The notes under the pieces are model-generated. The model was not told where the DNA came from. It worked only from the letters and a program-made list of their open reading frames with translations, and searched no databases. A stretch of DNA of 64,000 nucleotides, taken from Plasmodium coatneyi (Eukaryota > Apicomplexa > Aconoidasida > Haemosporida > Plasmodiidae). The stretch spans positions 92,501 to 156,500 of the forward strand of contig NC_033558.1 of NCBI RefSeq assembly GCF_001680005.1, written 5' to 3'. Below, in pieces: positions 11,501-23,740 of the stretch. A program made the position numbers and the translations under genes. Each line of letters starts with the position of its first letter. Within the stretch, counting starts at the first letter, position 1.

Positions 11501-13355
11501 AAGCAGAACTGCGCCTGGTCTTCCCTTCATAGTAGTCACCGGTCCTTGTTGCACGAAAAAAAAAAAAAAAAAACATTCCCATCCTTTACTGGCATGTTAA
11601 GGCCTTGCATGAACCGTCCACGCAACTTATCAAAGCATTGCAAATGTCTGCTATAAAATTAGCCAAAGTTGTCATGCAGCCAACGATTGGATTCGCCATT
11701 TTGCAAAATAGGAGTTTTTTAACAAAAAAAAAAGGGATTTTTTTTTTTTCTTTTTTACTATTTAAACACCTTAACGGCAAGGCTTCCCCTCCAGTACAAG
11801 TCACTTTTGCTAAAAAAGCGTTACAAAAATGAGACACACTTATGTTGTACGAATTTGTCTACCAACGGGATTGTGTTTAATTTTTTCCTTTTTTTTTTGC
11901 AAAATAAAAACATTTGTAAAATTGTACAGCAAGGGAATTGTAAAAGAAAATGTTTCACAAATGGCAGACATTTTCTGTTTTTTTTAATATATACATTTTA
12001 AGTGATTTAAAAAAAAAAAAAATTTCAAACAGCTAGCCAAAATTGCATGCAAAAAAGTCACCATATCGAAGGAAAAATAGCCAAGTCCAGAAAAAGGGCC
12101 AAAAAAGTTCGCCAAGCCGTTTTTTGAAGAATGGTAAAACTTAAAAAAAAGCGAAAAAAAAGGCGCAAAGCATTTTTTATCATCAAAAATGTAAACTAAA
12201 GGAGATGCGCATTTCCACCATTTGACCAATCAACAATTGGCAAAGTAAAACCAAATGGCTCCACAGGTGTGTTGCTGCATGGACAAACCGAAGAGACAAA
12301 GTACCCAAAAAGGACAATTTTGTGCAAAAAAAAATATATCGCTTACGAAAATAAAAAGTGCCGTACTCAAAGGAGAGCCTCCATGTCACACTTCTTTCCC
12401 TTCATGAGAAATGCACAGAAAGTGATTAAAAAATGTCCACCATAATATGCCCCTTAAAACATGTACATATGTAGGGAACAACGAATACTTAGCACGGTTC
12501 CCCCTCTTGCGGGGGCATCATCAAACTGTTCTACGCATAGTTCACAACTGTTTTAAGCTAAAAATCTTCATACACGTGCACATAGTCCCCATCGAATAAA
12601 ATGGAATAACCTGATAATACAAAGCTGATACGTGAAAATTTCCCTTTTTTTTAACAATATTGCGGAACAAAGAGGAGGGGGGGGTGAAAAAACCTCTGAG
12701 TGGCGTCTTAAAATGGTGAAATATTTTAAAAGTGCTTTCCTCCCATGAAACATTCCGAAGACTTCATTAAGAAAGCATGTCACGTTCGAAGAAATTTTAT
12801 ACAACAACGTTTCTCTTCACTTCAACAACTTATTTAAAACGGTTCCTTCACTTCAAAAGGTTAAGTAATTTCTCCGAAAATGCATGCAGTAGTTAATTTT
12901 TTTTTTTTTTTTTCCATCCCGCCATTACATGTTGCATTTTCCCTTTTTGCCCACATTCTGCTTGCCTACAAGTAACCTTTGTGCGGCTGCTATTATATAT
13001 TACGTATATATGCATATTTGCCGGTATTTTTTTTTTTCCTTGCGCCCTTTTTTTACCGGCATATATTTCACATCAATGTAGGAAATAAATTCCCCTAAGG
13101 ACGCATTGCTTTCGCAATTTTTTTAACTTCATTCCCTTAAAATGCAAAATAAGGGAACTACAAAATATAGATTACGTCGACTTATCGTTTGAGGCGGTCG
13201 GCACTTCAGCTGGCGTGAATTGTGCTGCTGCGCCACTTTATTTTTTTTTTTCCCAAAGAAATGCGTGAAGAAGAATTTTTTTAAATTTAACGGCATCGAC
13301 GCGCATGCAGCAAAAACAACGTAAAGTCAACGGATAAATCATTTGACCAGGAACG
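8588..13355. other. long non-coding spacer
   Basis: About 4.8 kb of A/T-rich sequence with many A or T homopolymers of 10-20 nt and one run of 16 G at 10454-10469. Open frames (for example 9631-10110 on plus and 9927-10436 on minus) lack family similarity and read like chance. One stretch, 10586-10930, is less A/T-rich and is discussed as a finding. The last few hundred bases are probably the promoter and 5' UTR of the WD40 gene. Confidence 0.5.
10454..10469 (+). repeat. run of 16 G
   Basis: An uninterrupted G run of 16 bases in otherwise A/T-rich spacer. Such a run could form intramolecular G-quadruplexes on the plus strand. Confidence 0.9.
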
Positions 13356-16028
13356 ATGCAAGTAATTACGTCCGATAAGATAGGCCTACTGAAGTATGTA
13401 CAATGCAGACCCAAGAGTTCCATTTCTGAGCAAACGCTCCAGCCCGACTTGAGGAGAACAATCAACCACGTGACGTGGTCTGGCGGATACGGGTAATACA
13501 TTTTATATATCCACCGTGTTGCAAGCGCACGTACCCTACGTCCACACGTGCATCAGTATGATATGTAGATGTTTATGCGGGGGCAAAGCGGTTCACTCTT
13601 CCCACCATAAGCGCTACAATGTTATCTGGTTCTCATATTTGGTGAAAGCCACTCTTGCCGATTGCGCGACGTGCAAGTGGAAACGCCGCAAATCTGTGTA
13701 TATGCGTGTCCAAAAAATGTTCATTCTTCACGCACGTGCCACGAGTTATTCACTTTTTCCCCTACTCGCCCCCTTAATAGAGGATATGAGGAATCACAAA
13801 TAACGCTATGCAGGAAGAATGGGCTAGTCGAAAGTTTTGCCTTCCCGTATGATGAACCAAACCCAAACATCAGCGACACATGCTTGCTATCATTTCTTAC
13901 CTGCAACAATTGTGTTTACACAAGGATGCTTAATCACCACCATAGTGTAATATACCCAGATTTGCTCGATAAAGAAAAAGAGAGGCATACTAATTATGCA
14001 GAATTCATGCCCCTCTATACAAGTGAAAATGTAAAAAATGGAGTGTATGAAAGTTACCTGCAAAATGATAGACTTCTCCTCACGGTCAGTAATGGAGGAC
14101 ATGTGCATGTGCTAAATTGGGACTGCAACAACGAACGGAGTAAGTACCACCTCAGTAAGGAGGATGAAGTGAAACACAAAGACGATGCTACGAAAAAAAT
14201 GCAGCTATATTTTAAAAACTACAAAGACCAAGTATTGCAGTGTATCGAATTCAAACAAATTGACGAAAAAAATAACCATAACAATTTCATCATAAAAAAA
14301 AATGAGTATGCAAATGTGAGCGTGGAAGACATATGCACAGATTATCACTTTGATAATATGCTTTCCGAAGAAGCCATCTGCCAGTCGTACATTTTAAGTA
14401 ACCCAATTGATGCTGCCTGTGTCAATGAGATACTAACAAACAGACTAGCCATCGGGGGCTACAAAAATTCTTTAAAAGTATTCGACCTATTCACAGGAAG
14501 CTATATTTGGAAATCAAAAAACATAGGAACGACTTTGCTAAATTTAAATTGCGAAAGTTTAATAAAATCTGTGAGCTTCCTAAACGATATCAACGTGAAT
14601 ATACTGTCGGCTGCAACGTATGACCATAAGATTGTTCTATATGATATGCGTTGCCAAGCAAAGCCGGTCTACGTTTATGATCATTATAAGAGGGGGAATG
14701 TCAGTCGAAATAAGTTTTCCTGTTTTGATCATAACTACTCGGAGAGCGACCTCGTGTTTACGTGTATAAGCAGCAGCTCTCACGTGGGTCGTGAGGAAAA
14801 GGTGGCCAAGGGGGAGCAGCCATCCCAGGAGGGAGAAGTGGACGACGCGAACGAACAGGGCGGAACGAGGAACGGAGAGACAGACGAAAAAACAGAGGAA
14901 CATAAAACAGAAAAGAAACGACGCGCCAACAGTTTGGCCCCCCAGCCACACTACGCAGAGGAGGAACTGCACGTTAAATTTAACGCCCTCCAAATGAAGG
15001 CCAACAATTTTAAAATGTATGAAAAACTTCAGCAGCAAAAACGAGGAGAGAATGAAGCAACAGGAGTAAACTCAAATGGGGGCACACAGGAAGAAAGGGA
15101 TGCTAATCCATCCTTATCGAATAACCAAAATGAATCAAATTGCAGCAATTACTTCATAAAAAAACTCGCCTCCAAGGACAGCCAAATTATTTTCATCTCG
15201 GATAACTACGGAAACGTCTACAAGTTCGAAGTCGTCACGGGGAACAAACTCCTACAATATATTTATGTAACAAAATGCGCACAGGAAAAAGTGACATGTG
15301 AAGAGGAGAAGAAAACAGACCCCTCCTTTTTACTTAAAAATAGACAAAGCTTGTACGAATTTTACAAAGAATATCAAAGGAATAACAAAACCCACATGCG
15401 AAATGACCTCCCTGTTATGTGGGCCAAAGACAATTTTGATCAGTTCTTAATTTTATTTCTCAAGAAATTTAAAATCCATAATGGGGCCATATCTTCTCTA
15501 AGTTTACACAGGGGAGGAAATTTTCTCTGTTCAGTCAGCTATGACAGATTTTTAAGCATACTAAATTTGAAGATGAAGAAGGTTGTTAAGCGAGTGCATG
15601 TCGGTCATATACTAACCAGCTGCTTGTTTCGATCCCTTCCCATTGATGAGTCGGAACAGGGGGAGAAGAATGGGTACGGGCCCAAGGCATCGAAGCGGCA
15701 AAAAGTGCTCCACCAGGAGGGGGAAGAATCAGAGGACGAACCGTCCAGCGAGTGCGAAAGTTGGCAGGACTCCTCGAATGAGTCCAACGAGGGTGTAAGC
15801 AAAAGGGGGAAACGTCGTCGGGGGGCGGACGACCAGGATGGAAGTGAAAGTGACGACGCAGACGAGGAAGAAGAAGATGACTATGATGACGAATACAATG
15901 ATAATGACGAAGATGAGGAATATGAGGAAGAGGACGAAGATGATGAAGATGACGAAGAGGACGAAGATGATGAAGAGGAAAACGAAGATCGTGACGACGA
16001 CGATGATGATGATGACGATGGCGAATAA
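13356..16028 (+). CDS. NSA1/WDR74-like WD40 ribosome biogenesis protein
   Basis: Two exons, 13356-13492 and 13781-16028, encode 794 residues. The junction is phase-consistent (GG joined to A) and rebuilds a WSGGYGGYEE segment. The protein is a WD40 propeller interrupted by charged inserts. Recognisable blades include LAIGGYKNSLKVFDLFTG (about residue 275), AATYDHKIVLYDMRC (about 330), SDNYGNVYKFEVVTG (about 520) and SLHRGGNFLCSVSYDRFLSI (about 620). The order of the last blades (DNYG, a second G-rich blade, then HVGHILTSCLF) matches WDR74/Nsa1, a nucleolar factor needed for assembly of the pre-60S ribosomal particle. After the propeller comes a roughly 65-residue Asp/Glu tail (15860-16027), common in nucleolar proteins. 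The alternative, a generic WD40 protein, is less likely because the N-terminal region also fits. The gene is convergent with Mago nashi. Confidence 0.8.
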
Positions 16029-16499
16029 AGCTAAAGCGCCCAAGTGGCATAAAAGAAAAACACAACCAGCGCTGCGGTACCCGCAGTTGGGCCACTCCTC
16101 ACGTTGTAAAAAGGGGCCAAAATGTGGTATATCCCCATTTGGACCACCAATAAGAGGACTCCATTTATTTGTGTTTACCTTTGGAAAAAATGCCTCCACA
16201 CGGATGGCGTGTCATACACCTAGGGAAATTCCCTTTCACTGCAATCCTATGCAGTGTTTTTTTTAATTAAAAATGTCAAATTTGGGTCATTTGTTTGGTT
16301 TTATGTTTTATTTTTTTTAAACGTTTCTTTGGCATTATGCACACAGGAACGTCTTTCCTATGTATATGCAGACACATATGCACAGACATTATTACCTCTT
16401 TTTTTTAACTTAAAAAAAGAGTAAAAAAAAAAAAGGTTTTAACAAAGCATTCCGTTGTGCTGGTATACAAAGGGTATTGGAACTACCCTGGGAATCACT
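16029..16499. other. 3' spacer between convergent genes
   Basis: This short spacer should hold the 3' UTRs of the WD40 gene (plus) and Mago nashi (minus). It has A/T homopolymers, and I see no gene in it. Confidence 0.6.
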
Positions 16500-17510
16500 T
16501 CACACAGGCTTAATCTGAAAAAGGGGAAAAACACGTACGTCAGTTTTAACCATGAGACGGGGCTATACAAATTTGCGATAAATCCCATTTGGGGGGAAGC
16601 GTTCAACCGAATAAGGGTTCCTCCAACATATACACATTATATAATTGTTGCCCCTTTTTGCTCACTACTTACCCTAAAGTGCAAGCAAATGAGAGAGAAC
16701 ACGAAACATTTCAAGTCCTGCACGAGGTAGTAGAACACTCTGAGACCCTCTGGGTCATCACACTGTTTCAGATCAGAAAGAGATCCAATTTTAGATGTCG
16801 TAAAATAATATTCATTCCCATCTAAGAAAATTTCTAGTTCTTGTTTTCCTACTTTGTCCGGGGCAGGCCATAACTTATCGCTTTCTTTGCAAATTTCTGA
16901 TTCTTCAATTATGCGTTTTAGCTCATTCAGCACGGACTTGCTCACGTAGGCTGAAAAAAGGGAATCAATGATGGGGATATAAGCAGTGGTAATTAATATA
17001 AAACGAGGTCTCTCCTACTTACTTGCCGACTTCAGGATTGGTATAAACACAGGTGAACCGTCCATACACAATTTAATACACACATGACGCCACCCATACA
17101 CCTGTGCATTCTCGCTTACCCTCCTTCCTAATAATTTTGTCATTTTTATAATTGGAGTTGTTGGCATATCTTAATCTCCCCTTGGAGTTGAATTCAAACT
17201 CGAGGAACTCATGGCCGAATTTCCCTTCATGCCCAACACTGCAAAAAATGGAATTTAACATACGGGGAAGAGCGATGTGGTGATAGGACCCCATATGGTG
17301 ATAGAGCAGGGAAAATCCACCCACCTGTGCAGGCATCTACACATGTTTACGTCACCGTGTTGATCGCCTTGCAGCGAACACGACGTATGAGTCAACCTTG
17401 CCGCACAATACGATGAACCCCACAGTAGTAGGAAACACTTCTTATAAGCTGTGAGAACGGCCCTTTTTTACTTACTAGTATCTAAAGGAAAATCTATCTC
17501 TCTTGGACAT
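16500..17510 (-). CDS. Mago nashi homologue, exon junction complex core
   Basis: Four exons in transcript order, 17476-17510, 17120-17238, 16673-16950 and 16500-16514, encode 148 residues, against 146 in human MAGOH. All junctions have GT and AG and matching phases. The N-terminus is MSKRDRFSFRYYVGHEGKF. Diagnostic stretches are HEFLEFEFNSKGRLRYANNS, a KNDKIIRKEAYVSKSV segment spanning the second intron, WPAPDKVGKQELEI, YYFTTSKIGSL and PEGLRVFYYLVQDLK. The last exon is only 15 nt and supplies the C-terminal IKPV and the stop, matching the family ending IKPI. Mago binds Y14 (RBM8A), and the pair clamps eIF4A3 on spliced mRNA. It acts in the nucleus and in exported mRNPs. The family identity is secure. 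Confidence 0.97.
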
Positions 17511-17750
17511 CTCCCCTGCGATAAGGTTTTTCTCTGTCGGCTATTTGTTGCAAATGCATATATATCACACTTATGGGTGTTCATATGTTCATTTAAAAAA
17601 TATCGCGCTGAGAATAGGAGGGAAGGCTGACTTTCTTTAATGACACTTTTTAAAAGCATCCGTTGGAAGCAATTTTTTTTGTTTCCTTTTCTGTAGCCTT
17701 TTTTTTAATTCGCATAGCTTTCGCTATTTTTAAGTTGTCACGTTAAGGAC

Positions 17751-17784
<34 letters not shown>

Positions 17785-18031
17785 ACAATGTTGCCTACAA
17801 AAAATTGGCACGGAAAAAAAACAATGCCGTGGAGAACGAAGTGCACCTCTGCTTCTTCAATTACGCAGGCACTTCGCAAAATGGCAAAAGTGACAAACAA
17901 GTAAAGCTAACAAATGCGAGCGGCTCTGTTTAAAAAAAATGCCTGGCCCACTCTTCACGATGAGAATATAAACAAAATGGCGGGTGAATATGCGCTCCCC
18001 ACATTACAAACCCTTTTGGTTCATACACCTT
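17511..18031. other. spacer upstream of Mago nashi
   Basis: Probable promoter and 5' UTR of Mago nashi, plus the 3' UTR of the IPI1-like gene. It contains a run of about 28 A near 17754-17781. No gene is seen. Confidence 0.55.
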
Positions 18032-21000
18032 TTAGAGATACTTTTCTACTAGCAACTTGACCCGCGGGAAAAGGTACCTCTCTTCCTTTTGTGCCATTTC
18101 GTTCAGTGTACACCTCAGTCGTTCATTCAGTTTTTGCAGGCTCCTTTTTGCTGCTGCACGTGGGGGTTCTGCCATCATATCTGGGCCATCTGGATTATCT
18201 GCCTGATCTGCTTTATCTGCTTCATCTGTCGTTGCGCCCCAAGAGGGTGTCATTTCCATCGTCTTCGCGACCTCCTCCATGATGCAGTACGCGCACAGAA
18301 GGGTATCTATTAAGAACTGCACGAGGAAAAAAAAAAAAGTAGCAACATCGAATGGGGCGGTTTTGCTAGGTAAAATGAGCAGTCACAGGATTACCATGCC
18401 AATCACACCACATATGGAGAATGCACACACATGTAGAGCAAACAGAAGCAACAATTCGCCCCACGCATAAGGGACATAAATAAAGGCGCTCTAACGGGCC
18501 CGCCAACCGTTATGTTCATTTGCGTAGGACGCCCTCTCTTCCACTCACCGATATGGAGTAGTAACTACGCTGGCAGAAGGGACCATCAGACAAACTCCCA
18601 ATTCTTTGAATCAAACATGACACGAAATGATGGAAAAAAAAGAAAAAATTTAAATCGTAAAGGTACTCATTCAAATAGATGCAATCCGAATTGTTAACCA
18701 ACCGAGCATACAAAATGTTTCTGTTAAGTGACATTTTAAAAATGGTAATTGTCAACAATTTGATGATACCCCTTACGGGTAGATCTACTATGCTGCTCAA
18801 ACTAACGATGGTTATGCTGCTCTCAATTTTGGTGAGCATTTTTTGAAATTCTATGTGGGTGCTCAGATTATATTCCAAGTTCATACTTTCCATTTGTTGA
18901 AGGTCCTCATTCACACTGCATGTGTATATAATACCCTGCTCAAATAGGACGTCAAAAAATCTACAGGCCATTTGGCAGTGCGGCATTACATATGCGAACT
19001 TATCCAATTGGGATTCTTCTTCTTTGTTGCCATTTTTGGAAAGGGCCTCCTTCACGAATGTTACAAAAGTAGACACGTCAACCGTCACACCTGCGTTGTG
19101 GTGGTAGTAGATATGCTCCTTTCCAACCGCTTCATCAGCTTGTAAATCCGATTCGTCTTCCTTGGCAACCGCCAAAACGTCAGTAACTTCTCTTCCCATG
19201 CGATCCTTCCCGTTGTCGATTGCTCCTCCCTCCGGTTGGAAACTTCCCCTCCTCTTAAACAACAAGCAGGGGAACAAATTAAAAGATGCGAAATAAAACA
19301 GAAAAGCCACTTTAACCAGTACAAACAATCTATCACAACCGTTTGGATTCCCTCCCATTGGGAGACTAGTCAAACCCACTCGCTCCATTACCCCAAATAA
19401 GTAGTCCATTATGAAAAGGGAGTTATTCAAATTCTTCCCCTTCCTCTCCATCCATATGTTAACATTCGAAATGATGAATGCCATTCGTTTTATAATAAAA
19501 ATGAGGTTGGCATATTTCTCTCCACCTGAGAAGTGCCCATCCGTTGTTGTGTGTCCATCTCCGTCTGAACAGTTCACATGCAGAACCGTGTATATGTCAT
19601 TTCGGACAATAAAATTCCACTCGGATAGGCTCATCTTGAGAAAAAAAAGTAAAAAATCTTCCCTGTATAGATAATCCTTGTTTATCCTAAATGTGCACTT
19701 TTCTTCGCATAAAAGGAGAGGAGTCCCCCCATCTGGACTGACCTCCCCATCTCCCTGGAGACCCTTCTCAGGGGATAGACCAACCAGAGGGAACCCCCCA
19801 CCATGAATGTTTGCTACGCACGTGTAGTCATTCCAAAGGGGGGTGCGAAAAACCCGGTCCAGAAGAACCATGGCTTCCTCCTCCCCCAGGGCGAAGCGCG
19901 TGCTACTCCTCCCCTCCTCAAATTTTAAAATCAAAAAATAAATAAAAAGGAGTAACTTTCTATTCCTATTTTGGAACACAAAATACAGGTTAGAAATTAT
20001 CTCAAAGGACTGGATGACGTGTCTATTTTTTCCTAAAAAGTGATCAATCAGTATCTCTCCCTTATCCTTCATCACGTCATCCAAGTGGCTCCTTACATCG
20101 AGGCGAAGCAGCTCTTCCATTTCCAGCCTGGTGCCAATGCAATGGTTAAAATCGACGTACGCCTTCTTCACCTTGCGCTTATTTACACTTAAGAAGGAAA
20201 GGAAAAAAAGGCAGTTATTCACAAAAAGGGCGCTATCACACCTGTACAAAATGGGAAATAATTTCCCAACAAAACAATCAAAAGTCTGTCTCGTAACTAT
20301 GTTGATTGTACTTCCTCCATTCTGCACAAACGAAATCGCTTCCATTGTTCTAATCCTTTCCTCATCATTAAACGTTTCGAAAAACGTGTCGAAAAAGTTA
20401 TTATTTATGAAGCACTCACAGTCTGCTAAAAGTACCATCACGAATGGGGTGGTTAAGAATGCAAATGATGACATCCTGTTTTGGGATCCTCCCTCATCCG
20501 AATGATCAGTACTCCTCCACTGGTTGTTACTCCGTTGTGTATTTTGATGTTGTGTAGTGGAGGGTCTTCCCCCCACAGGTGCTCCCACATAATCTGTTTG
20601 ATTCACCCCCCCATTTGCCTGCTGCGCGATGATAATTACAAAGTAGCAAAAGTGATCCATCTGGTCGATACTACTTTGCGAAAAGTTGCTCAAATATTTT
20701 AAGACGAGTCCACATAGAACTCTGATCTCTCCACGATCCTCATATGTTTGTACTTTTTTTTCCACCAATTTAATTATCCTTTCGGCATGGCTATAAGCAA
20801 TATTACTGTTGTTGCTTTTGTCCTTCTGGTCGGTGTTCTTCCCGCTTGTTTTTCCCTCACGGGATGCTCCATCCTGCAACAGCGATTTTTTATCCTTTCG
20901 GTGAATAAACATTTCGTACAGGCAGACTAACAGGTGAAAGTACTTCATTGCGTACTTTTCCACCTTTTTGTGTGTCCCCTTCTTCCTCTTCCCATCGGAG

Positions 21001-22382
21001 AATTTGTTGACCACATGGGTGTTTACCTCCGTGTGACCTTCCCCTTCACTGTGATGAAAGGAATCTCCCCTTTTTACATCCCCCTCTGGGGTATCTCCAC
21101 TTCTCTGCTGATCAACATTTTCTACGGTAAAAAAGTCACATCGTAGTAAGGCGTAAAAGTAAATGGAGAGGCAATACTTTACTAACCCTACGTAGTTCAT
21201 TGGAACCTTCCTATTGGCGTCCTCAAAGTGGTTCGCCTCTTTCCCACACAGTGATAAAACTAATAGGACAAAGTAGAAAATCATTTTTAACACTTTTTTG
21301 GAGCTACTTAACTCAGCTGCATGCTCGTTAATCACCCCCATTGCTCTGTTTAAAAAATTGTTAACTAGGATCATCATTTCTTGTTTCAAAATTGTTTTTT
21401 TTTTCTTCTTTATCATAAAAGTTATTACTTTTAAAATTTGCGTGTACAGGTGAATCAAATCTACGCTCATCGAATTGTATACCACTTCATCCATAAAGTT
21501 GTGCAGACATTGCAGTAGTTTTGTGAAAATCTCCATTTTTGTTCCCACCTGGATTTTCGTCTTTTTCTCCTTCTTCAGCAGGAAGGGGTCGTTGCAGCTG
21601 TTTCGCTTGTTCGTGCGGGTTATGAATTCGTAGCAGTTGTCCGGGTGTCCCGTTGATTGGTCATCTGGGACCTGTCCATGGGGAGGACCCTCCTCCTCTG
21701 CTATGTCATTGTGTGTCTCCTCCATGGAAGCATCTCTTCCTTGCTGCTTCACCCCACTGGGGAATTTACTTCCCCCCCGTTTGAATCTCCCTTTATGCTT
21801 GAACAACAGGAAGAAGTATTTCACCGTTGTGACCTGCTTCTCTATCGGCAGAGAAACGAAGCATCCCAAAATGTTGCTCAAAAATTCATAGAAAAACTTA
21901 TGGCAGTAGTGAATCTTCGTAAAGAAAAAGCTATGACACAGCTCCAGGTTTAACACCTTCAAAGAAACCCTTCCCATCTTCAGCGAATGAAACAAGCAAG
22001 TTTTTATCTTCCCATGGAAGACGTCAAAATCGATATGGCTATTCACCAAATGGTAAAATATTTTGGAAGAATAATTACGCACATTTTCATCGTCATCTAT
22101 AATACCCTTTCCGTAAATTTCCAAAATTTTCTGCACATGATTTGCAATTAAATTTTTGTTTTTTCTTATGGCTTTAACTAGCTTGGCATAATTCAGCTGT
22201 CGTATTTTATTCGATGCATGATCTGTTTTGGCGAATATGGACAGATCGAATTCGCTTTCGGAATCTTTCCTAATTATTTGCTCCTTAATTTTTGTCCTTT
22301 TTAAACATTTTGCATAATCTATTTTGGTTTCCTTCTCCTTTTCCCTCTTCTTCTTGTCACTTTTAAGTTTTAGGACACCCAT
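18032..22382 (-). CDS. IPI1/TEX10-like pre-rRNA processing protein
   Basis: Two exons, 18549-22382 and 18032-18316, joined in phase 0, encode 1372 residues. The second exon adds about 94 residues and the stop. The N-terminal 160 residues carry the similarity: a lysine-rich start (KLKSDKKKREKEKETKID), RQLNYAKLVKAI, an acidic DDDENVRNYSSKIFYHL helix and GRVSLKVLNLEL. The same order occurs in TEX10/Ipi1, a HEAT-repeat subunit of the Rix1 complex that processes ITS2 and accompanies pre-60S particles. The rest is helical with Lys/Asn/Gly inserts and no other domain that I can name. At 1372 residues it is longer than TEX10 (about 930) and far longer than yeast Ipi1. The large unassigned C-terminal part leaves the call moderate. 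Its 5' end is head-to-head with exonuclease I. Confidence 0.6.
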
Positions 22383-23740
22383 TTTGTTGCATCACTTGTT
22401 GACAGTGTATATGCTGGGGGTAGGGTTAATGCTATACGGATAGGGTTACGGGGAGGCCTATATTGTTGAAGCTGCGCGCCTACACTAGTAGGGTAAGGCG
22501 GGTGGTCTTCCCATCAAGGGGGTTCACTAACTATCAGAATGTTTGTCAAAATGGGGGGAAACGAACATTGCCCCCTGGAAAACTTAACAAAGGTAGGTTT
22601 CTCAAAAGAAAAAAAAACACTCCTTCCTCACGACAACAGTTTGCGGGTACCCCAAATGACCCCACAAGCTGCTTTCCCAATTCGGCTATCTACGTAACAA
22701 CCTTTAGGATAACATTTCTTCGTACCAAATTTACTAGAAGAATAATTGAAGACCCCTCTTCACCACGAACGATGATGACTAAGTGGGACATTCCCCCGCG
22801 GAAAATTGCAACTCATAACCTTCACGTGGGGCCAAAAATGAAAACCATCCAACCTTCCCAAATCGGGAAAAGTATATAGAAAAAGGGCAACCAAAAAATT
22901 AAAAAGAATAATTCCAATTTATTTGAACAAAAAAGAATTCCTTGTCACCACTTCCTTGTTTATGTTGTAAGGAATACAAAAAAAAAAAAAAAATTGCCCC
23001 GCATGTACAGCCAAAAAAAAATGTTCCCCGAAATGTTAGCTGACACATTTAAAAAAAAAAAAAAAAAAAAAAGGCACGAAAAAAAGGCAACAAAAAAAAG
23101 GCAGCGAAAAGGGAAACAAATATTGCACATGAAAAAGGGGGTTTATTACCACTCGGTGAAAATACATTATTTAAATATTTTCCCATGGGAGGTGATATTT
23201 TACAATTTTCTTAACATTAACTGATGATACCATATTTTCCCACACTTGGTATGCGCTTTTATTAGGAAAACAACCAAATGGGGAAAGGGTGAAACGAAAC
23301 CGAATCGAGGAGATACCATTTTAAAACTTCCAAAGTTGGAACACCTTCAACTTAAGGAAAAAAACGGAGAAAGATACCAAGACGTTATGCATGTAAACGT
23401 GGCATATTGTCACACGCACATGTGTATACGCGTTCGTACGTACAACGTGCGTCATGCTTACTATCGGTGGCGTTGACCGGATAATTCGCCAAGCCGCTAG
23501 GTCACATTTTCGAACCATTTTTTTTCTCTCTCCATGCTGTATTTGAGAAGGCATTGGAGTGAATTTTAAAATGGACTCGGTTGCGTAGCCAGCTAGCCAC
23601 CGTTCTTCTATTCTGCTATTTCGTTATTTCGCTATTCCTTTTAGCCACATACCCGCTTGACCTCCTCGACGGGCGCACCGTGCTAACATTTGCACACACA
23701 TATATTCATTGGAACCCGCCCCTAGTCCACGAAGCAACAA
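22383..23740. other. bidirectional promoter region
   Basis: This spacer lies between the divergent IPI1-like gene and exonuclease I, so it should hold both promoters and both 5' UTRs. It contains A-rich runs around 22980-23100. Open frames such as 22463-22879 are unlike any family and are treated as chance. Confidence 0.5.

Noticed and set aside
15586..16199. Long minus-strand frames opposite the acidic tail of the WD40 gene
   Set aside because: They are the reverse reading of GAA/GAT repeats and give His/Arg or Val/Ile repeats with no family similarity.
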